A stretch of DNA of 64,000 nucleotides from Isoetes taiwanensis (taxonomy: Eukaryota; Streptophyta; Lycopodiopsida; Isoetales; Isoetaceae). Position 1 is the first letter of the stretch, and every line of letters starts with the position of its first letter. The stretch covers positions 10,900,511-10,964,510 of the forward strand of contig JAJEKV010000010.1 in NCBI GenBank assembly GCA_021234155.1, in the 5' to 3' direction. Below the pieces are notes generated by a model. It ran no database searches. It had not been told where the DNA came from and was given only the letters and a program-made list of their open reading frames with translations. Positions 1-10,510 of this stretch are shown here, piece by piece. The position numbers were made by a program, and so were the translations under genes.

Positions 1-442
1 TCTGCTTTCCCTTTCTGATCAAACTTTGTATTTTGTAATGCTTGCAATGTAATACTAAGACTACAAGTTTGCAGCATTTCTTCATGGAAGGCTTCCAAAT
101 TCTGCAACGTCCAAGTAAGTATGACATTAACTATATATCTTTACATTCTCTCATGTCTGCACACATCTTCCTGTGAAATCTGCCTGTTCTTGTGGGAATC
201 GAGGCCACTATGGCCGCTTATCTCATGGTACCAGTTGCAGGGAGGAAGAAAAAGCTAGATAGAGCTGACTGAACACTCCGGATCAATATCTGCTGCATCT
301 CTGGTAATCTCATATTCTGCACAAAATTGATGCAAATCTTCATTTTCCATGTTTTTGTATTGAATTAGCAGACCTAGCACTTTCTTTTCTACTTGCAACA
401 GATGAAAGTTACCTATCTGATCATTCTTTTCATTACTTCTTT

Positions 443-500
443 AACACGGCTTAACACGGCTTTAACACGGCTGTTAGGTTACGATGACAATGCATTGATA
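443..500 (+). promoter_or_regulatory. Short TTTAACACGGC tandem repeats upstream of PLAT copy 1
   Basis: Three direct copies of a 10-11-bp unit (TTTAACACGGC) are followed by CTGTTAGGTTACGATGACAA. The same block sits upstream of the PLAT genes at 39.6 kb (three units), 20.5 kb (interrupted) and 14.7 kb (one unit). It contains GTTAGGT, the reverse of an ACCTAAC-type MYB site. A regulatory role is inferred only from its conservation in position. Confidence 0.4.
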
Positions 501-636
501 ATGCAAATGCCTTATCTTCGCATCCAAATCAAACTCATCTCCTTTTCTGTGGTTGTCTGCTGGCCAAGTCACGTCCCAACGTCTGCCTTCCTTAGTATAA
601 AGCATGAGAAATTCATCCCTATATCTAAAGACAAGT

Positions 637-1285
637 ATGGCTCCACTACGAAGCTATGGTGCGTATGACCACCAAAGTTGCATTTGTAAGAAATTGCATC
701 TTTTAGAATTTGTGATTTCTTATCAAGAAAGTGCATGGTGAAATCATTTTCAAAGGGTTGCATATTAAGAAGTGGTGCTTAGATTTTGTATCTTGCAGAT
801 CGTTTTCAAAGTGTTGCATAGAGATTCTGGAATGCAAATGCATGTAGGCCTATTGCTAATGATGGGGCTTGTGTTGTTTAGGCCATTTCCTCTTTTCGTG
901 TCTAAGGTATTTGCTATTGCAGGGTTGCACTTATTCAATCGCTGTCAAGACCGATTGTCGACGAAATGCTGGTACAGATGCCAACGTAAGTGTACAATTT
1001 TATAATGCTACTGGTCAATCTGTGACTTTCAACAACCTAGATGATCCTAATCATAATGACTTTGAGAAGTGCAACTATGATACCTTCACTAGGCAAGGTG
1101 CATGCATTGACGGAATTTGTCACATGCGTGTATGGCATGATAATACCGGCGACAAACCTGGGTGGTATTTGAACTTTATAGATGTTTCAAAAGATGGAGC
1201 TGTTGCCAAGAGATTTAATGTCAACCGATGGTTGGCCCTTGATGAATCCCCTTATTCTACTACTGCAGAAGTTAATATGTGCTAG
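637..1285 (+). pseudogene. PLAT/LH2-domain secreted protein, type A, copy 1 (signal-peptide exon frameshifted)
   Basis: Same two-exon layout as the intact copies: exon 1 at 637-685, a GT-AG intron, exon 2 at 923-1285. Exon 2 encodes a full plant PLAT domain: it starts GCTYSIAVKT, contains AGTDANVSVQFYN, FEKCNYDTF and GWYLNF, and ends WLALDESPYSTTAEVNMC. All six cysteines of the type A mature region are kept. Exon 1, however, is 49 nt instead of 63 nt. A 14-nt deletion removes the middle of the hydrophobic signal sequence and shifts the frame, so the normal spliced product cannot be made. A frame opening at 869 runs into exon 2 and looks like a start, but it is intron read-through. AATAAA at 1,343 is shared with the other copies. 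The plant PLAT/LH2 family comprises secreted or ER stress proteins; the ligand is unknown here. Confidence 0.85.
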
Positions 1286-2460
1286 ACATTGCATGCCATA
1301 AGAAATTAGGCATATAAAGATATATCATATGCTTAATTGACAAATAAATGCAAACGTGTGCTTTGCTGCTTGTTATTTAAAATATATGCACTTCATTGCT
1401 TTCAAAATCCCCACCCCCCTCCCCCCCATCTCTTTTTGTTCTTGGATTATCATAAAGGTTAAGGCTTCCAACCCAAATGAAGTAATGGATTATTTTACAT
1501 TTGTCATAATCAGAAAATGCTTGTCGTACGTCGTACATTTCAAAAGGCCAACAAGGGCTAATGAATGGATTTAGTAATAACATGTGATAAAATAAATTAA
1601 TGAACTCAAGATAGAGATCAAGAAAGTTCTGGACTTCTTAAAATCAGCAAGGAGGAAAATACATTTGACCATTTGACCGTGTTACCATCACATGTATCAT
1701 ATTGGCATCATATGCACCATGTTGGCACCATATGCAATACAAAAGGCAACACAGTTTGCATCACAAGATACACCATGTTCCCATCACATACACCATGTTA
1801 ATACCACACTCAGAATGAAGTTAGAGAAATATACTTAGAAAAGTTGGTATCCTTAGAAAGAATGGAATTACAATTATTCATCATTAGACAAGACAAACAT
1901 CTGGTAAGTTATCAAGTATTTTCGTCTCATCAGCAAGATCTAATCTGAAGGTGGTTTCGTTGCCCTTAGCGCGTTTTCTTTGATCTAATGGAACTCTGAT
2001 GGCACAGATTCATGTGGAGAATACTAAACCCTTTGGATCATTTCTGCACACTCATATCCTACAGCGATTTTGGGCCCACCAATCGCACCTATTCAAGGTG
2101 CTAGTAGAACCTGTGCTAGTTTGAGCAATCAACATCCCGAGAGTGCAAAGGCGATTGGGAGGTTCATTGGGCCCCTTATTAATAATCGAGGTACTTTTTC
2201 TGATTGCACTTTCAACTTCGGTGGCGTTGATGTCAAGGATTTAGCAGCGGTCACATATGATATGTGACGCTTTGGATAAAAATAGACATGGTTCTACTTC
2301 TGGCAGTGCAGTATAATGTTTGTGGCAGTATCAGTATGATGTTTATGGCAAAATCTGTTCTATATCAGTGGCCGTCTGTTCTGTATCAGAAAAACTTCTG
2401 TTGTGACCTTCTGTTGTTGGCACTTCTGTTGTGATCTTCAGTGGCAATCTTTTTGTAATG
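1286..2460. other. PLAT 3' flank and start of LINE fragment
   Basis: The 3' flank shared with the other PLAT copies runs to about 1,600 and includes a C-rich tract near 1,410. It is followed by imperfect short repeats built on CACCATGTTRGCATCA-like words at 1,675-1,800. From about 2,000 there is a short piece of the LINE reading frame that is longer at 40,955. From 2,276 to 2,460 is low-complexity sequence with repeated CTTCTGTTGTG words. I see no gene. Confidence 0.6.
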
Positions 2461-2465
2461 ATAAT

Positions 2466-2906
2466 TGTAACGGACCCATGGTAGACCGCTCGAGTATTCG
2501 AACCTTGAATGTGCCTGTGGGGCGTTCCCGAGACACCGACATAAATGGGTAGAAGCGACTACTCATAAACGTCTAGACGGTTTTGCCCAGTTGGTTAAGG
2601 GCATGTCGGTTAGGAACGTCACAGTTGGTATCAGAGCAGGTCTCGAGTTCGAGTCTCCATGGGTGCCTATATGCATGGGTAATTTGCAAAGACTTGGTAA
2701 TCATTGTGACATGGTATAGCCTTGGATGCTCGAGGACGAGCATAGTTCTAGTGGGAGAGACTGTAACGGACCCATGGTAGACCGCTCGAGTATTCGAACC
2801 TTGAATGTGCCTGTGGGGCGTTCCCGAGACACCGACATAAATGGGTAGAAGCGACTACTCATAAACGTCTAGACGGTTTTGCCCAGTTGGTTAAGGGCAT
2901 GTCGGT
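2466..2906 (+). mobile_element. TRIM element with primer binding site, 3' LTR truncated
   Basis: A 145-bp sequence beginning TGTAACGGACCCATGG occurs at 2,466-2,610 and again, apparently identical, at 2,762-2,906. The first copy continues to about 2,623, ending GTCACA, giving an LTR of about 158 bp. Directly after it is TTGGTATCAGAGCAGG, the classical primer site complementary to initiator tRNA-Met. The internal region is only about 138 bp and ends in a purine tract (GTGGGAGAGA) just before the second LTR. This is TRIM architecture. The second LTR stops at GTCGGT, where U6 sequence begins, so its last ~13 bp are missing. Confidence 0.8.
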
Positions 2907-2910
2907 CCGA

Positions 2911-2942
<32 letters not shown>

Positions 2943-2994
2943 GGCCCCTGCGCAAGGATGACACGCATCAATCGAGAAATGGTCCAAATTTTTT
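2906..2994 (+). pseudogene. U6 snRNA, 5'-truncated, fused to a retrotransposon LTR
   Basis: The segment begins TCCGATAAAATTGGAACG, continues through the invariant ATACAGAGAAGATTAGCA and GCGCAAGGATGACACGCA, and ends GGTCCAAATTTTTT with the T-run where RNA polymerase III stops. That is U6 minus its first ~15 nt (the 5' stem-loop). One short change (ATCAATCGAG instead of CAAATCGAG) is visible near the 3' end. The sequence upstream is TRIM LTR, so the plant U6 upstream element and TATA box are absent and it is not an expressed gene. It looks like a reverse-transcribed copy of mature U6 RNA joined during retrotransposition. Confidence 0.9.
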
Positions 2995-2997
2995 AAC

Positions 2998-4590
2998 TGT
3001 GACGGGCCTGGCCAGTTAACCTTTATGGTAACTGGAGATCCCGTCAATCTCGACCATTGGATCTACTTAAGCTTAAAAACTTAAGAAACTCATGCATCCA
3101 CAACAATAACACTTAGGTAAAGAATCTAATCTTTGTACATATTCTAAGGTTCCAAACATGTACTTGCCCATTACTCAGCAATATCCCTGCACACTATGAA
3201 TGAGCTTAATAATTGTAACTTCAAGCCCATATATAATAATAATAATAGTAATAATAATCAAGTTTATTGAATAGCAATCCACACACTTCTACTCTCGCCT
3301 CTCCGAAACTTGACTACTTTCCGGGGCATCTCACACCTCTGCTTACACCATCAACCACGGGGTTAGTCACACGGACTAAGTGGGGATCGGGGATCTAGGA
3401 TATCTAGCATCAACAATACAAAGCATTAACCTAGAACAACAGCCTAACCTTACCGTAGCCTCGCCCCTGCAATCCAAGTAACTAGTCCAACAAGCATGAC
3501 CAATGTAACTTAATTCCAACAAAGAAGACCACATATATAATAACCAAGCAATCATAGCATCAACATTGCAACCAATATTCCTCTGGGTCTGAGCAAGGTC
3601 AACTCGGCTGATCAGGCCAGTGACATAGAGGCGGGGTAACCACGTGTGTACACACCCATCCACGCTGCGTCCAGCATTGGAGGACCACTTAACTGTGCAT
3701 GACGTTGTACCATACGGTACCAACGCCCGATGTATAATACCATTTACATAGCACTGTGCAATAACCGCGAGTCTAGACCATCGCACCTAGACTCCGGCCC
3801 CAGAGGTCTATATCAAAGAATTATACTACACATAGATCACAATACTATGAATTCCACCCAATATCAACTAGGCACATTTCCATATCAAATTTACCTTAGA
3901 AATTCCATAATTTACACCAGTTATAAGCTCGTATAAACATTACTATCTCTACCATGCAACATGCAATGACCGGCGCTTAAGCAAAATACAACCTTCACTA
4001 ATATCTTATTATTTTTAACTAGATCAACTTCCTTCAAATTACTACTTATAACCTTAATGACGCTAACTAGTTTATTAAATTGGTTAATATGCTCGCTATC
4101 CATTAACCATGCATGCCTATTCATGACCATGCTCATATGATTTAACTCCAAGTTTATACTATGTTCAAAACAATCATTATTAAATCAACACAGCTATACA
4201 AACACTAGAAAACCCCAGGTGTAAGGCTTGATCCCCACCTGGAAATCCCGCTTGCTTCTTCTGCACTCCCAGCAACGCTCCCAAATCTCTGCACGCAACT
4301 CGCTCCTTCAGCAATCCATCTGCAATCTATCTCCTTCCGAATGCTTCACTATCACATAAAAGACTTCTTTTCCATGGAAAACTCCTTCCCCAAGAAATCA
4401 AGAATAATATTGTTACGCTTATATAACCTAGCAATGCCCTTGCATGCATGCATGCACACACTGCATGCATGGACACATTGCATGCATGTATTCCTAGCAC
4501 ATAATCATTTATTTTACCTTGAAAATGCACTCTTATATAATGGCAACATTACTTACATCTTAATGTTGGTGCTAAATTGCTAGGTCCGTT
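2998..4590 (+). repeat. Left long LTR of non-autonomous retroelement
   Basis: Starts TGTGACGGGCC right after the U6 T-run. Bases 3,016-4,590 are repeated almost base for base at 6,765-8,339, offset 3,749. It contains trinucleotide AAT runs, a poly-purine-poor pol II-like region and a cluster of CATGCATG words at 4,441-4,488. The open frames in it (for example 136 codons on the minus strand at 3,376-3,786) are identical in both copies because the DNA is duplicated, not because they are proteins. Its right end reads GGTCCGTTCTG, where the other copy has GGTCCGTTACA. Confidence 0.8.
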
Positions 4591-6745
4591 CTGATCTCTC
4601 CTCCAAAAATTCAACCCATGTCCTCATGGGTGCATCTTAGAGTACTCATGAAAAATCTAGTTTGTATCTCCCTTTGTGACATCTTCCTTGGAACAAACCC
4701 AACCATTGATCTAATTTTTTTTTTTTTTTTTTATAGTCTGCCTCCTTAATTCCTCGGGTCTCTTCCCTTTATGCCTCCACATCTTAATCCTCAATTCAAC
4801 ATACTCCCAAATGAATACAATTTTGTTTCTTAGAACTGACCCATCCTTGTCAAACACAATTGCTTAGCCTTCCAATCCAAGATGATGCCTCTCCAAACTT
4901 GAAAGTTCAAAGCTAGCTTCATATACAAGTAATTTAAGCTAAAGGAAAGATATATATTAGATAGCTCCAATGCAGGACCCTTCTAAGATTCAATTTAACA
5001 TACCGCCGAGTCTAGAACTAACTCAAATATTATGAGTATACTACATATCCAATTCAATATAATAAACGTAATGCAGTTAATGCAACTTTTCATAAAGAAG
5101 GTACGTGCCATAGAAAAAAAAAAAAACCCACCATTCCAAAGAGATACTCAGGTCGAACTAGATATGTAATCTCTCGAGACTTCTTGGGTGGCCAAATCCA
5201 AAAAGTAACAAGCAAAATACATAATCAAGTCCCCCAGTCTGGGTATCTTATAGCTAGGTAACATACTTAAGTTGATACAAGGGATCCCATAAGAATTATA
5301 CCCATGGTACAGAGAATTCCTCTACAAGTTCATCCAATGACATTGAAGTATCCTAGGCTATACACTTGGCCTCTATATTTAGACTACTTCCATACATATT
5401 ACCCCATCACACTGGTTAGTCTTTCAAGAAGATTTTATAGGCACCAATTGCCGTTAATTTCAATGAAGCTCTTACTTCATGTATTTTGTTCACAACTTCA
5501 ATCCTTTGACTCCAATCACCATCCCTCCATTAATCTACAATCACTTCTAGCATGCCAAATAATTACGATACATGGAAGCACCATTACTAGATGTGCTTAC
5601 AACTCTTCTATTACATTCTAAGATTTTCAAAAAAATGGCACTTCCCCATATCTATACATTCCCCTCTGCCTTTATCTCATGTCTGGGCTTTATCTGACAA
5701 CTCTTTCGTTCAACTTCATGGTTTACCTACTACCACGATTAAATATGTTATTCCTCTATTCATCGTCTTCTTCTTCCTTATCCATAAGATAGATAACATT
5801 GTTCAATCTTGGCCAATCAATTCTTCAATCTGCCATAATTTAAGTGGATATCATTCTCTAAATATAAATCGTAACTCTCCACTTTGTTCCATTAAGTGCT
5901 TTCTTATACTTCAAGAATTTTTTTGCAAGGCCAAGAACTTTTTCAAGGCTATCACTGACTATTCTAGCCATAACCCTAAGGCCAACAACTTTATAGATCT
6001 CAAGTAGGACCATGATGTAATCATGACATTTCCTTCTATGTCACACATCTGCTATTTACACATGAGCTTCAATCTGACTATCATGCCAATCTTATTTTAT
6101 AACCATATCTAAGCTTTCTCAAAACTTGTCTTACAACCACCGTGTTGTAACCTTATCCAACCATAGCCTGAATGCTATCAACTTAGCAACTTATTGTTAT
6201 TTTACCACTAGATAGCAATATATAGATGCTGCCTGGTTTTCTCAATTTTTAGCTTCAAAAGGATGCACCTAACATCACTTCAAGAATCTTATTCATCCAA
6301 TATGGTGAGATGAACCTTCCCTGAATATCATAGGCATTATATATCATGCACTGCTTATTCCAAATTTTCTTGCCACCAGAGTATACTACTATGAGATCAC
6401 ATCTACACTATAAGGAGTGGTTACCAAAGTGAAACGCAATATCTGTAGCTTAGTCTCCCTCAAGCATCACTTCCATGCTATGCGCACATTGGAAACCCTA
6501 AATCAAAGTTAGCCCCTTGATAACGTACATTTTCTAGCTTATCTGCTTTGCAAGATAGAAAATCAACCAAGATTATAGAAATATCATGTAACCAATTTCA
6601 CATACCTTCATAAAACAATTTGTCACGCCTCCTCTGAGGCCATCATCTCCACATAATACTATTAGCATAATCCAACAACCTCAACTTGAATCTAGACTTT
6701 GCCATCATACATCCAAGGATCCAACTATGCTCGATATACCAACCG
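4591..6745 (+). other. Internal region of the long-LTR element, non-coding
   Basis: About 2.15 kb between the two long LTRs. No gag, protease, integrase or reverse transcriptase motif is visible in any frame, and open frames are short and interrupted. There are poly-T (about 4,718) and poly-A (about 5,116) tracts. The layout is that of a LARD-like, non-coding LTR element mobilised by another element's enzymes. Confidence 0.6.
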
Positions 6746-8342
6746 TGGGATTTGGCCCGGCCGCTTAACCTTTATGGTAACTGGAGATCCCGTCAATCTC
6801 GACCATTGGATCTACTTAAGCTTAAAAACTTAAGAAACTCATGCATCCACAACAATAACACTTAGGTAAAGAATCTAATCTTTGTACATATTCTAAGGTT
6901 CCAAACATGTACTTGCCCATTACTCAGCAATATCCCTGCACACTATGAATGAGCTTAATAATTGTAACTTCAAGCCCATATATAATAATAATAATAGTAA
7001 TAATAATCAAGTTTATTGAATAGCAATCCACACACTTCTACTCTCGCCTCTCCGAAACTTGACTACTTTCCGGGGCATCTCACACCTCTGCTTACACCAT
7101 CAACCACGGGGTTAGTCACACGGACTAAGTGGGGATCGGGGATCTAGGATATCTAGCATCAACAATACAAAGCATTAACCTAGAACAACAGCCTAACCTT
7201 ACCGTAGCCTCGCCCCTGCAATCCAAGTAACTAGTCCAACAAGCATGACCAATGTAACTTAATTCCAACAAAGAAGACCACATATATAATAACCAAGCAA
7301 TCATAGCATCAACATTGCAACCAATATTCCTCTGGGTCTGAGCAAGGTCAACTCGGCTGATCAGGCCAGTGACATAGAGGCGGGGTAACCACGTGTGTAC
7401 ACACCCATCCACGCTGCGTCCAGCATTGGAGGACCACTTAACTGTGCATGACGTTGTACCATACGGTACCAACGCCCGATGTATAATACCATTTACATAG
7501 CACTGTGCAATAACCGCGAGTCTAGACCATCGCACCTAGACTCGGCCCCCAGAGGTCTATATCAAAGAATTATACTACACATAGATCACAATACTATGAA
7601 TTCCACCCAATATCAACTAGGCACATTTCCATATCAAATTTACCTTAGAAATTCCATAATTTACACCAGTTATAAGCTCGTATAAACATTACTATCTCTA
7701 CCACGCAACATGCAATGACCGGCGCTTAAGCAAAATACAACCTTCACTAATATCTTATTATTTTTAACTAGATCAACTTCCTTCAAATTACTACTTATAA
7801 CCTTAATGACGCTAACTAGTTTATTAAATTGGTTAATATGCTCGCTATCCATTAACCATGCATGCCTATTCATGACCATGCTCATATGATTTAACTCCAA
7901 GTTTATACTATGTTCAAAACAATCATTATTAAATCAACACAGCTATACAAACACTAGAAAACCCCAGGTGTAAGGCTTGATCCCCACCTGGAAATCCCGC
8001 TTGCTTCTTCTGCACTCCCAGCAACGCTCCCAAATCTCTGCACGCAACTCGCTCCTTCAGCAATCCATCTGCAATCTATCTCCTTCCGAATGCTTCACTA
8101 TCACATAAAAGACTTCTTTTCCATGGAAAACTCCTTCCCCAAGAAATCAAGAATAATATTGTTACGCTTATATAACCTAGCAATGCCCTTGCATGCATGC
8201 ATGCACACACTGCATGCATGGACACATTGCATGCATGTATTCCTAGCACATAATCATTTATTTTACCTTGAAAATGCACTCTTATATAATGGCAACATTA
8301 CTTACATCTTAATGTTGGTGCTAAATTGCTAGGTCCGTTACA
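6746..8342 (+). repeat. Right long LTR of non-autonomous retroelement
   Basis: Begins TGGGATTTGGCCCGGCC, aligns with the left LTR from TTAACCTTTATGG at 6,765 onward, and ends CTAGGTCCGTTACA at 8,342, immediately followed by the ATAAT target duplication. Only scattered single differences from the left LTR are visible, for example CTCGGCCCCC here against CTCCGGCCCC at 3,791. Confidence 0.8.
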
Positions 8343-8347
8343 ATAAT

Positions 8348-8819
8348 CTTTGATGATAAGAAAGTCTTTTTGTAATGAGAAACTTTGATGACATAAACTT
8401 TGTAATTTTTGAGCAAATTATAACTGTGTAGTTTTTGAGCAAGATGAATTATGTTTGTGGTGGAGGTGAAATTACTTGAAATAATTTGAGCCTAAAATAA
8501 CAGTAATCCCAAGATCCCAAGCTGGCGTGTATTATGTGAATGTGATGAATTTTGCCGAATTGTCCAAAGAGCACTACCGTTATTGTCGTTATGTGGATGC
8601 GATGAATTTCTCGGAATTGTCCAAAGAGTTGGATAGATATTAACACCAGCTTTCTAAGTTGTTATTCCAAGCTTGTAATCTGCTTGTCCAAACACTTTCT
8701 AATTCTGCAATGCATCTAAAAAATTGCTATGTTAAATTCCAATTTTCACGTGGTCTCCTTTTTAACCTTAATAAAATTTTATAAATTTTAGCAACTAGTT
8801 TCAATCTGTAAAGCTGCTA
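8348..8819. other. Unassigned AT-rich sequence
   Basis: Host sequence to the right of the retroelement. It has two imperfect ~36-bp direct repeats containing GAATTGTCCAAAGAG (about 8,536-8,575 and 8,592-8,632). No gene or recognisable element is seen. Confidence 0.5.
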
Positions 8820-9176
8820 CTAATTGTCATGATGTAACGAAGAACAGGGATTACCATTCAAAAGCCTTAAATAGAGAATGCATGAATCATCTGCAATTTG
8901 AATCATAATATCAATTGACTCAGAAAATGGCAAATAAGGCCCACCTTTTTCTTCGATAAGCTGTCTAAGATTTTTATCCATAAGCTCCAAGACAATTCTG
9001 CCGTCAGAGCAACCTAATATTCCCACAACATGGGAAGGATAATCCGTTTTCATGAATTTCTTGAATATTTTTAGCTCGTCCTCACATGAATCTTTCTGGC
9101 GGAATGCTTTCACTGCCACAGGTAAATCACACAAATCTGCCTTCATAACACATCCGTAATGTTCGGGGGTAGGCAA
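8820..9176 (-). pseudogene. Protein kinase N-lobe fragment
   Basis: Read on the minus strand, the translation includes YGCVMKADLCDLPVAVKAF, which holds the kinase VAVK lysine motif, then CEDELKIF with the likely helix-C glutamate, HVVGILGC, IVLELMDKNLRQLIEEKGG (hinge region) and SIDIMIQIA. These are the first five subdomains of a plant serine/threonine kinase. The catalytic loop (HRD), DFG and C-lobe are absent: after MIQIA the frame continues into unrelated residues and stops. A decayed or captured fragment is most likely. Confidence 0.7.
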
Positions 9177-10059
9177 TTTCGCCCAATTTCAAACCTATAT
9201 TACAACCAGTAATATCCTACTCCCTAGTCTCTGCCTCCTAGTCTGTAATGTGCCTGTCTAGTCAATGAATGTCTACTGTTTACTGTCACAGATCATTTTA
9301 TATACAGAACATTCAATGCGGGCAATGATTCATTATCAAAGCAAAAACTGCAAGGATTTTATTCCATTCCATTCATCAAAACGAACGCTGTTACAATGCA
9401 AGATATGCATGAATGTAACAAACTGCACAAAAAATGCACGCCATAAATCCAGTAAAGAATAATGTTTAAGCCAAGAAGAAACAGAAACAAAGGCTGCACT
9501 AGCAAGTGGGGCCGGAGCAGGAGAAAAGCATCAGCTTCTTGCAGAGATAAAGCCTATTTCACAGATCACAACATCTTTCCAAATCTCCTGGAAACAAGCA
9601 CAATGATCTTGATTCCTATCCAGAAACAGCACAATGATCATAATGTACTACCCGGAACTTCTTTACGAAGGAAAAACAAGCACAATCGCCAAAATCCTGC
9701 AAGAGAACAAAAGAAAAGGTAAGGAGTGAAAAAAACACAAGAAGATAAAGCAAGAAACCTGAAAACTAAACTAGATCAAAGAAGCTTCAGCAAAATGAAG
9801 TAGCGCCTTCAAAGGGCCTTTAGAAAGATGCTACTAGTGCCTCCACACCAAACCCTGCAAAAGAACAAAAGAAAAGGGTAAGGAATGAAGAAAACTCGAG
9901 AAAATCCTTGAAAACTCAACAAGATCAAAGAAGTTGTGCCTTCCGAAAGATGCTACCAGCGCCTCCACGACAGAGAGGAGCGAGCGCCAAAGGGAAGCGC
10001 CGAAGAGAATGAAAGAATAGAGAAGAAAAATTGCCTACCCCCGAAACATTACGTGGAGG
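9177..10059. other. No clear gene; ~120-bp direct duplication
   Basis: The stretch around 9,696-9,850 is repeated imperfectly at about 9,857-9,975. Both contain CTGCAARAGAACAAAAGAAAA, GATCAAAGAAG and AAAGATGCTACYAG. Open frames are short and lysine/arginine-rich by base composition. No gene is recognised. Confidence 0.5.
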
Positions 10060-10510
10060 AATGTTCATGGGGAGGCCATTACGCTGGTCGTTTCGGCTCG
10101 CCCATTCTAACGCGGCTCGCCAGGCCCTTACCTCGCGTAATGGCCTCCCCACGAACATTACCCCTACCGTAACTGCCTTGGCCCAATAATCCCTTTTCGT
10201 TAGAGATAATGTTCGCCCGCAGGCCCTTACGCGGGGTAAGGACCTGGCGAGCCCGGCAGGGCGAGCCTGGTCCGCACCCCGCGTAAGGGCCTGCGGGCGA
10301 ACATTTTCTAACGTAAAGTTAGGGGGGGAGGATATTTCCTGCCACGTGGCGCCATCGTAGCCACACAACTCTGATTACTCCGTTATCAACCAGCACCGGA
10401 GGAGATGAAGCCAGGCATCGGAGGACAGGAAGCGAGCTACAACAGATTATAAGTTTTAAGAACGCTTGTAATATGGGGAAATATCCTCCCCCCTAACTTT
10501 ACAGTTAGAT
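10060..10510. repeat. GC-rich nested foldback structure
   Basis: Three sets of inverted repeats lie in a GC-rich island in otherwise AT-rich DNA. Arms 10,060-10,088 and 10,132-10,159 pair through GGGGAGGCCATTACGC. Arms 10,208-10,237 and 10,276-10,305 are perfect over 30 bp (core CGCAGGCCCTTACGCGGGGT). The outer pair 10,310-10,345 and 10,479-10,510 share AAAGTTAGGGGGG and GGATATTTCC in inverted order. The transcript of either strand would fold into long stems. It may be a foldback transposon or MITE remnant; no coding sequence is supported. Confidence 0.7.

Larger units (their letters stand above)
1..2115 (+). repeat. Segmental duplication, copy 1 (matches 38,938-41,074)
   Basis: A block of about 2.1 kb carrying the PLAT gene at 0.6 kb and its flanks is almost identical to 38,938-41,074. 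The match covers the upstream non-coding region, both exons, the intron, the 3' flank and the start of a LINE fragment, and breaks at about 2,115/41,074 where the LINE reading frame stops being shared. Visible differences are few: a 14-nt deletion in exon 1 here and a 5-nt difference in the 3' flank. Bases 1-410 also match 17,400-17,850 inside a Helitron, so the upstream part of this block is Helitron-derived sequence rather than ancestral PLAT promoter. Confidence 0.9.
2466..8342 (+). mobile_element. Chimeric non-autonomous LTR retroelement (TRIM + U6 + long-LTR element)
   Basis: The element starts TGTAACGGACC at 2,466 and ends GGTCCGTTACA at 8,342, giving 11-bp terminal inverted repeats of the TG...CA type. 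It is flanked by a perfect 5-bp direct repeat ATAAT (2,461-2,465 and 8,343-8,347), which is the signature of integrase-mediated insertion. The two ends belong to different elements. The left end is a TRIM LTR and the right end is the LTR of a larger element with about 1.6-kb LTRs. Between them, in order: TRIM LTR, tRNA-Met-type primer site, second TRIM LTR (truncated), 3' part of U6 snRNA, long LTR, non-coding internal region, long LTR. No gag or pol is visible. The two long LTRs are nearly identical, so insertion was recent. Confidence 0.75.

Noticed and set aside
869-1285. Long ORF starting MCCLGHFLFSCLRYLLLQG as the PLAT protein with a signal peptide
   Set aside because: The first ~19 codons lie in the intron before TTGCAG. 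The conserved upstream exon MARLQSYGILVLLLMTTKVA with a GTAAG donor gives a better signal peptide and is kept in all copies that retain exon 1.
2466-2906. Cassandra-type TRIM carrying 5S rRNA
   Set aside because: The LTR has no 5S sequence. The RNA present is U6, and it lies outside the LTR repeat unit.
2906-2994. Functional U6 snRNA gene
   Set aside because: The 5' stem-loop and the upstream promoter elements are missing, and the upstream DNA is an LTR.
3376-3786. Identical 136-codon minus-strand ORFs at 3,376 and 7,125 as a conserved gene pair
   Set aside because: Both lie in the duplicated LTRs, which are identical over their non-coding parts too. No recognisable domain.
4441-4488. Simple Z-DNA or telomeric repeat
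   Set aside because: The words are irregular CATGCATG clusters, not a telomeric TTTAGGG array.
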